From contig NZ_JACHDP010000001.1 in the NCBI RefSeq assembly GCF_014201145.1, forward strand, positions 5,952,001 to 6,016,000: 64,000 nucleotides of DNA, given 5' to 3'. A program made the translations under genes and the position numbers. Shown in pieces: positions 44,828-52,529 of the stretch; position 1 is the first letter of the stretch; the number at the start of each line of letters is the position of its first letter. The notes under the pieces were generated by a model. The model saw only the letters and a list, made by a program, of their open reading frames with translations, made no database searches and was not told the DNA's origin. Source of the DNA: Micromonospora parathelypteridis (lineage in GTDB: Bacteria; Actinomycetota; Actinomycetes; Mycobacteriales; Micromonosporaceae).

Positions 44828-45862
44828 CTAAAGGGGAGCTGTCGTCCGCCGGGCGGCGAGGGTGGGGGAGAGCTTCACCTGGGTTGTGGGCCGACTGCTG
44901 TCGGTGATGCGGTCGAGCAGCAGTCGGGCGGCGTTGGTGCCGATCTGGTGGCCCGCCTGGTCGACGGTGGTCAGCGAGATCGGTCCGAAGGCAGCGAAGG
45001 TGGTGTTGTCGTAGCCGGCGACGGAGATGTCGCTGGGCGCCGACAGGCCGGCATCGGCGAGGGCGTCCAGGACTCCCATGGCGACGATGTCGGCACCGGC
45101 GAAGATGGCCGTCGGTCGTTGCGGCCGGGCGAGTAACTGCTGCGCACCGAGATAGCCGCCCTGCTGGGTATAGGTGGTGGAGGCGATGTCTATGTGCTCG
45201 CCGAGGCCATGGGCGTGCATGGCGTGACGGTAGCCGTCCGCGCGCACGGCGTTCGGCATCTCGGCGAGCCGTACCGGGTCGGTTTCGTGATGTTCGATGT
45301 GTGCGATACGGCGGTGCCCGAGCCCGGCGAGGTGGGCGACGATCAGGCCGGCGCCGACGAAGTCGTCGTCTGCGACGGTGTCGTAGACCGCCGAGTGTCC
45401 GTGCCGGCCGACGACGACGGTGGGTACGGTGCGGGCAATGCGATCCAGGCGCTGCCGGGAGGTCAGCGGGGCGATGAGGATGACGCCGTCCATGTTGCGG
45501 TCGATCATGGCGTCGGTGACGTGGGCTTCGCCCGGCTCGCTGTTGCAGGACGCGGCGATCAGCACCTGGTAGTCGGTGCCGTCCAGTTGGGCGTTGATGC
45601 CGTCGAGGATGTCGGCGAAGAACGGGTTGCGGATGTCGGGCAGCATCACGCCGATGGTGTAGGTCTGCCCGCGAAGCCCGCGGGCGGACGCCGACGGGCG
45701 GTAGCCGAGTTCGTCGATGGCGGCACGGACCTTGGCCTGCATCTGCGGGCTGGCGCCGTACGCGTTGCGCAGCACCTTGGACACGGCGGTGGTCGACACC
45801 CCGGCATGTCTGGCCACGTCGATGATCGTGACTCGGCGCGTCGGCACTGGCGGTCTCGGCAT
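44828..45862 (-). CDS. LacI-family transcriptional regulator (second)
   Basis: 344 residues: HTH TIIDVARHAGVSTTAVSKVLRN (12-33), hinge SARGLRGQT, effector domain about 65-335 with NPFFADILDGINAQL and GYDNTTFAAFGPISLTTVDQ. It differs clearly from the rhamnose regulator in its recognition helix (STTAVSKVL versus SLGTVSNVL). A different palindrome lies at its own promoter (45879-45892). Its target may be only itself, the divergent cyclase/ThDP-enzyme operon, or sugar genes elsewhere. The effector is unknown. Confidence 0.85.
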   Translation of the reverse strand: MPRPPVPTRRVTIIDVARHAGVSTTAVSKVLRNAYGASPQMQAKVRAAIDELGYRPSASARGLRGQTYTIGVMLPDIRNPFFADILDGINAQLDGTDYQVLIAASCNSEPGEAHVTDAMIDRNMDGVILIAPLTSRQRLDRIARTVPTVVVGRHGHSAVYDTVADDDFVGAGLIVAHLAGLGHRRIAHIEHHETDPVRLAEMPNAVRADGYRHAMHAHGLGEHIDIASTTYTQQGGYLGAQQLLARPQRPTAIFAGADIVAMGVLDALADAGLSAPSDISVAGYDNTTFAAFGPISLTTVDQAGHQIGTNAARLLLDRITDSSRPTTQVKLSPTLAARRTTAPL

Positions 45863-45878
45863 CCGATCTCCTCGTTCC

Positions 45879-45898
45879 GGGAAACGTTGCCCAGTGTA
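45879..45898 (-). promoter_or_regulatory. Operator GGGCAACGTTTCCC next to -10 TACACT
   Basis: On the minus strand TACACT (45898-45893) is directly followed by the near-palindrome GGGCAACGTTTCCC (45892-45879), covering the start of transcription of the LacI gene. The central AACGTT is typical of LacI-family sites; autoregulation is likely. Confidence 0.65.
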
Positions 45899-46087
45899 GG
45901 TGTGTTCATGATTCCCCTGAGACGCGCGCCGTGCTGCGGGCTCGCATCCTCGGCGTCTTCAGCGAGCAGGTGCGGTCCGCTTCATCGACATGCTGCTCGC
46001 CGACGGTTGACGAAGGCCACCGCGTTGATCGAGAGAGCACCGCCGACACGACCCGTTCGAGGTCCATCGTGGAGTGTGAGCGGGGTG

Positions 46088-46093
46088 TACCGT
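46088..46093 (+). promoter_or_regulatory. -10 box (TACCGT) for a leaderless mRNA
   Basis: TACCGT ends six bases before the ATG at 46100. No good -35 hexamer was found. Confidence 0.5.
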
Positions 46094-46099
46094 CGCCGC

Positions 46100-46861
46100 A
46101 TGACGGTGCTGCAGGAGTTTGTCGCCGCCCTTTCCAGCGGCCGGATCCAGGTTGTCGACCTCACCGCTCCGCTCTCGGACCAGACCCCGATCCTGGGTCT
46201 GCCCGAGCAGTTCGGCCAGACCTGGCCGTTCCGGCTCAGCGAGATCAGCCGGTACGACGACCGAGGTCCAGCCTGGTACTGGAACAACTTCTCCACCGGC
46301 GAGCACACCGGCACCCACTTCGACGCCCCGGTGCACTGGGTCACCGGTCAACAGGGCGCGGACGTGTCGCAGGTCCCGGTGAACCAGCTGATCGCCCCGG
46401 CGGTGGTGATCGACCACGCCGCCGACGCCGCCGCCGACCCTGACTTCCTGCTCGAGGTCGCGCACATCAAGGCCTGGGAGGCGGAACACGGCGCCCTGCC
46501 CACCGGTGGCTGGCTGCTCTACCGCACCGGCTGGGACGCGTACGGCGACGACCCGGAGCGGTACGCCAACGCCGGGCGTACCCCGGGCATCTCCGTCGAG
46601 TGCGCCCGCTGGCTGGCGGAGGAGTCACCGATCCAGGGCGTCGGGGTGGAGACGGTCGGCACCGACGCGGGCGCCGCGCACTCGTTCGACCCGCCGTTCC
46701 CGTGCCACTCGTTCCTGCTCGGCCAGGAGAAGTACGGCCTGACCCAGCTACGCAACCTGGCACAACTGCCCGCGACCGGCGCGGTGGTGATCGCCGGACC
46801 ACTGCCGATCGTGTCCGGGTCCGGCAGCCCGTGCCGGGTCCTCGCGTTGGTCGAACGGTAG
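46100..46861 (+). CDS. Cyclase-family metal hydrolase (kynurenine formamidase/isatin hydrolase-like)
   Basis: 253 residues of the Cyclase family. The metal-binding signature HTGTHFDAPVHW (about 74-85) is complete; further conserved parts are WLLYRTGWD and the GVGVETVGTDAG segment. Family members hydrolyse amide or lactam rings (N-formylkynurenine, isatin). The ATG at 46100 begins right after TACCGT (leaderless). Fourteen bases separate it from the ThDP-dependent enzyme gene, so the two form an operon. The hydrolase plus decarboxylase-type partner suggests ring-opening then decarboxylation of a 2-oxo acid, but the substrate is unknown. Confidence 0.8.
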   Translation: MTVLQEFVAALSSGRIQVVDLTAPLSDQTPILGLPEQFGQTWPFRLSEISRYDDRGPAWYWNNFSTGEHTGTHFDAPVHWVTGQQGADVSQVPVNQLIAPAVVIDHAADAAADPDFLLEVAHIKAWEAEHGALPTGGWLLYRTGWDAYGDDPERYANAGRTPGISVECARWLAEESPIQGVGVETVGTDAGAAHSFDPPFPCHSFLLGQEKYGLTQLRNLAQLPATGAVVIAGPLPIVSGSGSPCRVLALVER

Positions 46862-46874
46862 GACCGGGCCACCG

Positions 46875-48533
46875 ATGCGGGTAGCCGAGGTGGTCGGGCG
46901 GGTTCTGCACGGACACGGCGCACGGTATGTCTTCGGGGTGGTCGGCAGCGGCAACTTCCATGTCACGAACGCGCTCGTGGCGGCCGGCGCCCGGTTCGTG
47001 GCGGCGGCCCACGAGGGCGGCGCGGCGAGCATGGCGGACGGGTACGCCCGCACCTCCGGCACGGTGGGCCTGCTCTCGGTGCACCAGGGTCCGGGCGTCA
47101 CCAACGCGCTGACCGGCCTCACCGAGGCCGCGAAGAGCCGTACGCCGATGGTGGTCCTGGCCCCGGAGGCGACCGCGCCCCGGTCGAACTTCTTCATCGA
47201 CCTGCCGGCGCTCGCCACCTCGGTCGGGGCGGACTTCCATCGAATACGCGCAACGCACGCGGCCGAGGACGCGGGCGCGGCGTACCGGGCCGCCGCCCGG
47301 GGCGCGACGGTGGTGCTGGGCCTGCCGTTGGAGGTGCAGAGCGCCGTGACCGAACCGTGGTCCGGCCCGGCGCCTGCGGTCGCGCCGACCTCGGCCACCG
47401 CCGGGCAGGTCGAGCCGTTGCTGGCCGCGCTCCGGGCCGCACGTCGACCGGTCTTCATCGCGGGTCGGGGAGCCCGCGCGGCCCGGGAACCGCTGACCCG
47501 GCTCGCCGACTCGTGCGGCGCGCTGCTCGCGGTCTCGGCCGCCGCGAAGGGACTGTTCGCCGGGAACCCGTGGAACCTCGACGTGGCCGGCGGCTTCGCC
47601 ACCCCGCTCGCCGCCGAGCTGATCGGCGCGGCGGACCTGGTCGTCGCGTGGGGCAGCACGCTGAACATGTGGACGACCCGGCACGGCGAGTTGATCCCGC
47701 CCTCCGCCGTCGTCGTCCAGGTAGACCACGACCCGGCCGCGTTCGGGGTGAACCGCCCGGTCGACCTGACGGTGGCCGGCGAGGTGGCGGCGGTCGCCGA
47801 CGCGGTGCTGGCTCGGCTGAGCGCCGGCTCCACGGGGGCCGTGGACGCCGGGACCGGCGGCTGGCGTACGCCGGAGCTGGCACAACGGATTCGCGACCAC
47901 GGCCGCTGGCGGACGGTTCCGTACCGGGACGAGGGCGGCTCGGCGCGGGCCGGCGCCCCGGCGACGGTCGACCCACGGACGCTCTCGGCCGCCCTGGACG
48001 ACCTGCTGCCGCCCGACCGGACGGTGGTGGTCGACTCGGGCAACTTCATGGGCTACCCGTCGATGTGGCTCGACGTGCCAGACGTGGCCGGATTCTGTTT
48101 CACCCAGGCGTTCCAGTCGATCGGGCTCGGCCTGGCCAGCGCGCTCGGCGCGGCGGTCGCCCGACCGGACCGGCTCACCGTCGCCGCGGTCGGCGACGGA
48201 GGCTTCGTCATGTCCGCGACCGAACTGGTCACCGCCGTCCGGCTGGCGCTACCACTCCTCGTGGTGATCTACGACGACGCCGCGTACGGCGCCGAGGTGC
48301 ACCACTTCGGCCCGGACGGGCACCCGTTGGACACGGTCACCTTCCCCGAGACCGACCTGGCCGCGATCGCCCGAGGTTACGGCTGCGACGGGTTGACCGT
48401 CCGGACCGTCGACGATCTCGAGCCGGTACGTCGCTGGCTCGCTGGTCCCCGTACCCGGCCGCTGGTGATCGACGCGAAGGTCTGCGCTGCCCGCGGCTCA
48501 TGGTGGCTGGAGGAGGCGTTCCGTGGCCACTGA
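46875..48533 (+). CDS. Thiamine-diphosphate-dependent enzyme (acetolactate synthase/benzoylformate decarboxylase-like)
   Basis: 552 residues with the three-domain ThDP layout. The N-terminal domain has the cofactor-activating Glu in AHEGGAASMADGYAR (about 42-56); a central domain covers about 190-330; the C-terminal domain has the ThDP motif GDGGFVMSATELVTAV with a YDDAAYG in place of the usual NNxxYG. It decarboxylates or ligates 2-oxo acids. No regulatory subunit gene is adjacent, so it is not a housekeeping acetolactate synthase. Co-operonic with the cyclase-family hydrolase; converges with the small hydrolase after 22 bases. Confidence 0.82.
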   Translation: MRVAEVVGRVLHGHGARYVFGVVGSGNFHVTNALVAAGARFVAAAHEGGAASMADGYARTSGTVGLLSVHQGPGVTNALTGLTEAAKSRTPMVVLAPEATAPRSNFFIDLPALATSVGADFHRIRATHAAEDAGAAYRAAARGATVVLGLPLEVQSAVTEPWSGPAPAVAPTSATAGQVEPLLAALRAARRPVFIAGRGARAAREPLTRLADSCGALLAVSAAAKGLFAGNPWNLDVAGGFATPLAAELIGAADLVVAWGSTLNMWTTRHGELIPPSAVVVQVDHDPAAFGVNRPVDLTVAGEVAAVADAVLARLSAGSTGAVDAGTGGWRTPELAQRIRDHGRWRTVPYRDEGGSARAGAPATVDPRTLSAALDDLLPPDRTVVVDSGNFMGYPSMWLDVPDVAGFCFTQAFQSIGLGLASALGAAVARPDRLTVAAVGDGGFVMSATELVTAVRLALPLLVVIYDDAAYGAEVHHFGPDGHPLDTVTFPETDLAAIARGYGCDGLTVRTVDDLEPVRRWLAGPRTRPLVIDAKVCAARGSWWLEEAFRGH

Positions 48534-48555
48534 GCTCGCCTGAGCGTCAGCGGTG

Positions 48556-49107
48556 TCATGGCTGTACGGGCTGGGTCAGTGATTCGACCAGGCGTTTGCC
48601 GTCGGGCCACGGGCCGAACCCGGTCTTGGAGTCCAGGTGCCCGACCGCGCCCGCGTCGAACAGTTCCGAGCCCCAGTCCCGCGCGTACGCTTCGAATTGC
48701 GCGAACGTGGCATTCGGGTCGTTGTGACTGGCGACCAGGACTGAGCGGAAGGGCAGTGGCCCCCGTGGCACGTGTCCGGTGAGGACATCGACGGTCTCGT
48801 ACGGGTCGGGAGTCCATTCCGGATCCAGGTACGGTGGCGTGACCAGCAGGGCGGCACGAACGGGACCGACGTGCTGACTGGCCCAGACGGCGACGGTCAG
48901 GCATCCCGCACTGTGCGCCACCAGGATCGCCGGCTCACCGTTGGCGCTGATCGCGGAGTGCAGCGCGGCGACCCGTTCGGCGACGACGTACGGTGGCCCG
49001 GGTGGTTCAGGCGCCCATTGGTACTTCGGGTTGTCCCTGACCCAGCTGCGCGACCAGTGGTCGAGGAATGGAACTCCTCGACCGGGCACGACAAGGTAGC
49101 GCGTCAT
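48556..49107 (-). CDS. Small serine hydrolase of the RBBP9/YdeN alpha/beta family
   Basis: 183 residues, cytoplasmic. The nucleophile elbow is AHSAGCLT (Ser near 75), the Asp follows in ASHNDPNAT (about 131) and the His in VGHLDSKTGFG (about 159): a complete catalytic triad. N-terminus YLVVPGRG is the beta1-strand of the family. The ATG at 49107 lies seven bases after TACCCT, so the message is probably leaderless. Substrate unknown. Confidence 0.82.
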   Translation of the reverse strand: MTRYLVVPGRGVPFLDHWSRSWVRDNPKYQWAPEPPGPPYVVAERVAALHSAISANGEPAILVAHSAGCLTVAVWASQHVGPVRAALLVTPPYLDPEWTPDPYETVDVLTGHVPRGPLPFRSVLVASHNDPNATFAQFEAYARDWGSELFDAGAVGHLDSKTGFGPWPDGKRLVESLTQPVQP

Positions 49108-49114
49108 GCGGGCG

Positions 49115-49120
49115 AGGGTA
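49115..49120 (-). promoter_or_regulatory. -10 box (TACCCT) for a leaderless mRNA
   Basis: TACCCT on the minus strand ends seven bases before the hydrolase ATG at 49107. Confidence 0.5.
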
Positions 49121-49175
49121 GCGCGAGGATCACCCGGATTCGTGCGGTGCCAACAGCCGACCCGGTGTCTACGCA

Positions 49176-49568
49176 CTAGCCGGCGGCGGCCTCACGCTGG
49201 ATCTGCTCGAACTGGGCGGCCATCGCGGCGGCCAGGGCCTGCGCGGCGGACAGCGGACGGACCATGACCGTGAACTCATCGATCAGGCCGGTCTCGTCCA
49301 GATGCAGAAAGTCGCAGCCCTCGACGGCAATGTCGCCCAGCCGCGCCTCGAACACCAAAGCGTGATCGCGGCCGCCGTCGCCGCTGAGCTCACGGACGTA
49401 CCGGAAGTCCTCGAACACCCGCAGAACGCCGCGGAGGATCGCCGCGGTGATTGCCTTGCCCGGATAGGGCTTGAACGCCACCGGGCTGCGAAACACCACG
49501 TTGTCGGCCAGGGTCGCCGCGACGGCGTCCGGGTCGCGTGCCTCAACCGCCGCGCGAAAGTCGATCAC
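49176..49568 (-). CDS. NTF2-like/SnoaL-like small protein
   Basis: 130 residues with the NTF2-like cone fold pattern: FRAAVEARDPDAVAATLADN at the start, then FRSPVAFKPYPGKAI, and strands ALVFEARLGDIAVEGCDFLH. No catalytic residues can be assigned. GTG at 49568 lies six bases after TACGCT (leaderless). It resembles the protein at 57654-58175 in length and motif order, so the two may be paralogues. Confidence 0.75.
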   Translation of the reverse strand: MIDFRAAVEARDPDAVAATLADNVVFRSPVAFKPYPGKAITAAILRGVLRVFEDFRYVRELSGDGGRDHALVFEARLGDIAVEGCDFLHLDETGLIDEFTVMVRPLSAAQALAAAMAAQFEQIQREAAAG

Positions 49569-49574
49569 CGTGCC

Positions 49575-49580
49575 AGCGTA
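49575..49580 (-). promoter_or_regulatory. -10 box (TACGCT) for a leaderless mRNA
   Basis: TACGCT on the minus strand ends six bases before the GTG at 49568. Confidence 0.5.
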
Positions 49581-49661
49581 CGGGTTCGGGTCGGCGACCC
49601 GGGAGGCATGAAGGTGGATATCGAACAGGTCGATGTCGCCCGGATCGGGACGCCAACGAGG

Positions 49662-50042
49662 ATGAGACCGCCGACAATGGCAAGAGTGACACCCGCCTTC
49701 GTCCTGCATCACCACCGCAAACCACGACCACACTTTGACCTGCGGCTCGAGGAGGGCGGTGTGCTGCGCTCCTGGGCGGTGCCTCGTGGCTTGCCGGACA
49801 GTCCCGGCGACAACCGGCTCGCGATCGCCGTGCCCGACCATCACCTCGATCACCTCACCTACGAGGACGTCGACAAGTCGATCGCCGACATCGGCACGTG
49901 GGAGGAGCACGACCGCACCGACCGCCGGATGCTGTTCACGTTGCACGGCCGTACCGGCCGCCGGCGGTACGCGCTCATCCGCACGGGTGAGGGGTGGCTG
50001 CTCCACTTGACGAAAGAGCAGCCTTCGGACGAGCGCGGATAG
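49662..50042 (+). CDS. LigD 3'-phosphoesterase-domain-like protein
   Basis: 126 residues matching the stand-alone 3'-phosphoesterase module of bacterial DNA ligase D: FVLHHHRKPRPHFDLRLEEGGVL, SWAVPRGLP, and WEEHDRTDRRMLFTLHG. In LigD this domain removes 3'-phosphates or ribonucleotides at DNA ends and binds manganese through conserved His/Asp. The histidines in LHHH and HFD are conserved. No ligase or polymerase domain is attached. Start ATG at 49662 is preceded immediately by GAGG; an ATG at 49677 is an alternative. Confidence 0.82.
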   Translation: MRPPTMARVTPAFVLHHHRKPRPHFDLRLEEGGVLRSWAVPRGLPDSPGDNRLAIAVPDHHLDHLTYEDVDKSIADIGTWEEHDRTDRRMLFTLHGRTGRRRYALIRTGEGWLLHLTKEQPSDERG

Positions 50043-50132
50043 ACCGTCTTCCGAGGTCGGCAGGCTTGCGACCCCTCGGACACGATCCCTGGCCCCACGC
50101 TGCTGGCGGGGCGTTCGATCTGCGCTCGACGG

Positions 50133-51620
50133 TCAGGCGATCCAGTGTGGTTGCCGCGTGGTGGATGAGAACGGACGGCCATCGGCGAGGGCGGTGGCCA
50201 GGCGACGCACGGCCTCGCGCAGGGCATCCGGAGTCGTTGTGTAGGGGATACGAAGGCGCTGTTCGAGAATTCCTGGATCGGCGGCGAAGTAACCGCCGCC
50301 CTCGATCCGTACCCCGTAGTCGAGTGCTCGCTCGGCGAGCGCCGAGGCGATGGGTTCGCCCAGGTCGACCCAGAGGGACAGCCCTCCGGGCGGCAACTGC
50401 CATTTCCACTGCGGGAGGTGCTCGGCGAGCGCCGCGGCCAGCACCGCACGCTGATGGCGCAGCTGCTCCAGTCGGTGTGGCCGCACCTCCTGTGCTCGCT
50501 CGAGGAGGTCGAGTGCCAGTAGTTGGTCCAGTACGGAGCCACCCATGTCGGTGGCGACCCGTTGGCCGGCGAGTTCGGTCACCAGCCGCGAGGGTGCGCG
50601 TAGCCAGCCGATGCGCAGGCCGGCCCAGTGGGTCTTACTCATCGAGCCAATGGTGATGACCTGGGCTGTCCCGCCGCGCGCGGCGTGGGAGGCGAAGGGT
50701 GGCGGGACGGGGACGTCGAGGGCGAGGTCGGCCAGCGTCTCGTCGATGATCAGCCAGGTGCCGGAGCGTTGGGCGGCGCCGAGGACGCGGACGCGCTCCT
50801 CCTCAGGCATGAGGCAGCCGGTCGGGTTGTGGAAGTCGGGGATCAGGTAGGCGAACTGAGGCACCACCTGGCGCAAGGTGGACTCGACGATCTCGATGTC
50901 CCAGCCGGTGTCGGTGACGGGGACGGACACGGTGCGCAGCCGGGCGCGGCGCATGGCCTCCAGGGCGTTCGGATAGGACGGGCTCTCGACCATGACTCGG
51001 TCACCCTGGCGGCACAGCAGGCCCAGGACCAGCGTGAGCGCGTGCTGGGCCCCGGAGGTCACCAGGATCTGGTCGGGCATGGTGGCCAGGCCGCGCTGGG
51101 TGAACCGTTCGGCGATGGCCGCGCGCAGTTCGGACAGGCCGTAAGGGTGGTATCCGGGCAGGTGCGCGTGCTCGGCCACCTTGGGGGCGACGTGTGCGAG
51201 GGCGTCGACGAGGGTCTGCTCGGCCATTCCGGGCGCCGCCCGCGCCAGGTCGATCGCGGTGTCCTGGTGGCCGAGCAGCCGGGTGATGCCGCTGGGCGTC
51301 CGGCCGGTCGGCAGGTCCGTCCAGGTGCCTGAGCCTTGGCGGCTGTGCGCGTAGCCGCTCTCACGTAGCAGGTCGTACACGGCCGTGATGGTCGCCCTGC
51401 TGGTCGCCAGGGCAGTGGCCAACTCACGTTCCGCTGGCAGCTTGACGTGCAACGCGATCCTGCCGTCCAGGATCAGCGTGCTGATCGCTTGGGCCAGGTG
51501 GCGGTAGGCGGGCCGCGCTGCCGTCGGGTCGGGCAGCATCGCGGCCAACTGCCGGCTCCCCAGCGTGCGGTCGGTGCGGACCGCCCTGCCCGGAGGCTGC
51601 GACGGGGGTGAGTCCGGCAT
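50133..51620 (-). CDS. MocR-type regulator (GntR HTH fused to aminotransferase fold)
   Basis: 495 residues. Residues about 30-110 are a GntR winged helix (AISTLILDGRIALHVKLPAERELATAL); about 130-490 are a fold-type I aminotransferase-like domain with IPDFHNPTGCLMP, the PLP-lysine motif SMSKTHWAGLRIGWLRAP and the C-terminal arginine region. Such proteins sense PLP or an amine-PLP adduct. It is divergent from a YczE-type membrane protein, the classical MocR/YczR-YczE pairing. The intergenic region carries a perfect 9-bp inverted repeat (51631-51662), likely its operator. ATG at 51620. Confidence 0.9.
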   Translation of the reverse strand: MPDSPPSQPPGRAVRTDRTLGSRQLAAMLPDPTAARPAYRHLAQAISTLILDGRIALHVKLPAERELATALATSRATITAVYDLLRESGYAHSRQGSGTWTDLPTGRTPSGITRLLGHQDTAIDLARAAPGMAEQTLVDALAHVAPKVAEHAHLPGYHPYGLSELRAAIAERFTQRGLATMPDQILVTSGAQHALTLVLGLLCRQGDRVMVESPSYPNALEAMRRARLRTVSVPVTDTGWDIEIVESTLRQVVPQFAYLIPDFHNPTGCLMPEEERVRVLGAAQRSGTWLIIDETLADLALDVPVPPPFASHAARGGTAQVITIGSMSKTHWAGLRIGWLRAPSRLVTELAGQRVATDMGGSVLDQLLALDLLERAQEVRPHRLEQLRHQRAVLAAALAEHLPQWKWQLPPGGLSLWVDLGEPIASALAERALDYGVRIEGGGYFAADPGILEQRLRIPYTTTPDALREAVRRLATALADGRPFSSTTRQPHWIA

Positions 51621-51630
51621 ACCACTCTCC

Positions 51631-51662
51631 CATGATTGGTCATGTTATCCCGGCCAATCATG
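51631..51662. promoter_or_regulatory. Inverted repeat CATGATTGG-N14-CCAATCATG in MocR/YczE intergenic region
   Basis: Perfect 9-bp arms separated by 14 bases, 11 bases from the MocR start and 57 from the YczE start. Probable MocR binding site controlling both divergent genes. Confidence 0.7.
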
Positions 51663-51718
51663 CTACAGAGTTGCCGCCAGTGGCATTAAGGCAGACGAGT
51701 GGACCGGAGACGGCAGGG

Positions 51719-52501
51719 ATGCAGCACCAGATCATGGACGGCGACGAGGGAAAGCGCTGGCACCGTCACCGGGATCGCGGCATGGCCGTGCGGACACCTG
51801 GAAGACGCCCGTCCAAGCCCGCGCTCACCTATGTCCCCCTTGGCGAACGGCCACTGCGGCGCATTCCGCAACTGTTGGTCGGGCTCACGCTGTACGGGCT
51901 CAGCCTGTCCGTCATGGTTCGTGCCGCGCTTGGTGTCAACCCATGGAGCGTCCTGTACGAGGGCCTGCAGCACCGCACCTCCCTCAGCTTCGGCACGATC
52001 ACTGCCGCCCTGGGCGTGCTTGCTCTCGTGCTGTGGATTCCACTCAAACAGCGGCCGACCTTCGGCACCCTCGCCAACATCGTCGTCGTGGCGTACTCCA
52101 CTGACCTTGGCCTTGAGTTCATCCCCGACCACCTTGGGCTTCCCGCCAGGGCCGGCCTGCTCCTCGGAGGTGTCCTGCTCAACGGACTGTCCGTCGCCGT
52201 CTACGTCGGCGCGCGGCTCGGGCCCGGCCCCCGTGACGGTCTGGTAACCGGCACCGCCATCAGAACCGGGCGCTCCATCGGGCTCGTCCGCACCACGATC
52301 GAGCTCACCGTGCTCGCCTGCGGCTGGCTGCTCGGCGGGAGTCTGGGCGTCGGCACCGTGCTGTACGCACTTGCCGTCGGACCGATCACCCAGTTCTTCC
52401 TGCGCTGGTTCACCTACCAGACCACCATCCAACGCCCTGGGCCGGCCAGGCGGCGCCGGTACGCGATGCGACTCGGCGCCTGGAATGACGGTCGCGCCTA
52501 G
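51719..52501 (+). CDS. YczE/YyaS/YitT-family integral membrane protein
   Basis: 260 residues with five to six hydrophobic segments, beginning after a basic N-terminal tail (about 1-50). Conserved pieces: IPQLLVGLTLYGLSLSVMVR, LGVNPWSVLYEGLQ, GARLGPGPRDGLVTG and GVGTVLYALAVGPITQFFL. Family members are putative vitamin or metabolite transporters that pair with MocR regulators. ATG at 51719 follows GGAGACGGCAGGG; a later ATG (51782) is possible. The C-terminal tail is basic. Confidence 0.87.
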   Translation: MQHQIMDGDEGKRWHRHRDRGMAVRTPGRRPSKPALTYVPLGERPLRRIPQLLVGLTLYGLSLSVMVRAALGVNPWSVLYEGLQHRTSLSFGTITAALGVLALVLWIPLKQRPTFGTLANIVVVAYSTDLGLEFIPDHLGLPARAGLLLGGVLLNGLSVAVYVGARLGPGPRDGLVTGTAIRTGRSIGLVRTTIELTVLACGWLLGGSLGVGTVLYALAVGPITQFFLRWFTYQTTIQRPGPARRRRYAMRLGAWNDGRA

Positions 52502-52529
52502 CACCACCACGGCTCGAACCTGGGGACTC

